This document shows, piece by piece, positions 63,672-64,000 of a DNA stretch of 64,000 nucleotides; position 1 is the first letter of the stretch, and each line of letters begins with the position of its first letter. Origin of the DNA: Abyssibacter profundi (GTDB lineage: Bacteria; Pseudomonadota; Gammaproteobacteria; Nevskiales; OUC007); NCBI RefSeq assembly GCF_003151135.1, contig NZ_QEQK01000009.1, positions 29,301-93,300 on the forward strand. Direction: 5' to 3'. The position numbers and the translations under genes are program-made. A model generated the notes under the pieces. It searched no databases and was not told the DNA's origin. It saw only the letters and a program-made list of their open reading frames with translations.

Positions 63672-63733
63672 ACACGGGTTGTTGTCGGGCCACCCGACAC
63701 CTGGGCACGGACCAACCGACTATCATCACATCG

Positions 63734-64000
63734 CTACGCCCCGCCATCCTCCAGCAGCCGCGCACCCGAACCTGCCTCTCCCAGGGCATCACCGGGGTTT
63801 CTCAGGGGACACCGATCGATGGACAGGCAGCCACAGCCAATACAGTCGGATAGTTCATCGCGCAGCTGCGTCAGACGTTGGATACGCGCGTCGAGCTCGT
63901 CACGCCAATTCGCGGAGAGCCGCTCCCAGTCCTCACGCGTGGGCGTGCGTTGCTTGGGCAGGGTGGCCAGTGCATCGCGGATCGTCTTGAGCGGTATGCC
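63734..64000 (-). CDS. soxR: Redox-sensitive MerR-family activator SoxR, C-terminal part (cut by window edge)
   Basis: Reading left from position 64000, an open minus-strand frame of 88 residues ends at the stop complementary to 63734-63736. It contains [20 protein letters not shown], a helical stretch ([17 protein letters not shown]) and [19 protein letters not shown]. The Cys-x2-Cys-x-Cys-x5-Cys arrangement is that of the [2Fe-2S] site of SoxR (Cys119, 122, 124, 130 in E. coli). SoxR activates target genes when its cluster is oxidised by redox-cycling compounds. The helix-turn-helix part lies outside the window. Confidence 0.93.
   Translation of the reverse strand, partial: GIPLKTIRDALATLPKQRTPTREDWERLSANWRDELDARIQRLTQLRDELSDCIGCGCLSIDRCPLRNPGDALGEAGSGARLLEDGGA

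Overview
The window is GC-rich, gene-dense chromosomal DNA from a gammaproteobacterium. The order guaB/xseA, der-bamB-yfgM-hisS-ispG-rodZ-pilW-rlmN-ndk-isc-cysE-trmJ-suhB, secF-secD-yajC and aroQ-accB-accC-prmA-fis-purH is, from memory, close to that of Pseudomonas. The isc operon is heavily altered, dusB is missing before fis, and there are many acyl-CoA genes and DUF1302/DUF1329 proteins. This points to the Nevskiales/Salinisphaerales branch (Solimonas, Oceanococcus or Abyssibacter-like lineages). That placement is inference from gene content; no rRNA is present.

Layout. 1-3538: start of guaB (minus), xseA, a lipoprotein of unknown function, a secreted EF-hand protein, and a gene-free stretch with a promoter-like sequence and two strong hairpins. 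3539-16872: a nearly continuous minus-strand run from cysE down to der, with most neighbours overlapping by 1-8 bases. It covers cysteine and Fe-S supply (cysE, iscR, two cysteine desulfurases, an IscU-like protein without its cysteines, iscA), then ndk, rlmN, pilW, rodZ, ispG, hisS, yfgM, bamB and der. 16871-24058: trmJ, suhB, small envelope proteins, an acyl-CoA dehydrogenase and secF-secD-yajC. 24129-31087: cutA, a stand-alone DsbD N-terminal domain, a TlpA-type thioredoxin, aroQ-accBC-prmA-fis-purH and a tiny secreted protein resembling a TonB-receptor plug fragment.

31116-41602 is a fatty-acid degradation block: an amidohydrolase, a long-chain acyl-CoA synthetase and a TetR regulator (all minus), divergent from thiolase-FadB-FadE. 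Two matching inverted repeats in the TetR/thiolase gap look like operators. 41741-55719 centres on an envelope system: DUF1302 barrel protein, divergent AraC regulator, DUF1329 protein, YCF48-like protein and a large MMPL/RND transporter. A soluble PAS histidine kinase, a single-domain response regulator and two alpha/beta hydrolases follow. 55716-62802 holds MaoC hydratase, FabG4-like reductase, alpha-methylacyl-CoA racemase-like protein, a second acyl-CoA ligase and a second DUF1329 protein. Together these suggest uptake, activation and beta-oxidation of branched or polycyclic hydrophobic substrates.

62864-63733 is non-coding and carries two direct repeats of about 196 bp around nested palindromes. 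The right edge holds the C-terminal part of soxR (minus).

Most notable observations: the rebuilt isc operon (tandem desulfurases, cysteine-less IscU, no HscBA/Fdx/IscX); the split DsbD arrangement; the DUF1302/AraC/DUF1329/YCF48/MMPL locus; the paired TetR operators; the structured intergenic region near 3.3 kb; and the terminal composite repeat.
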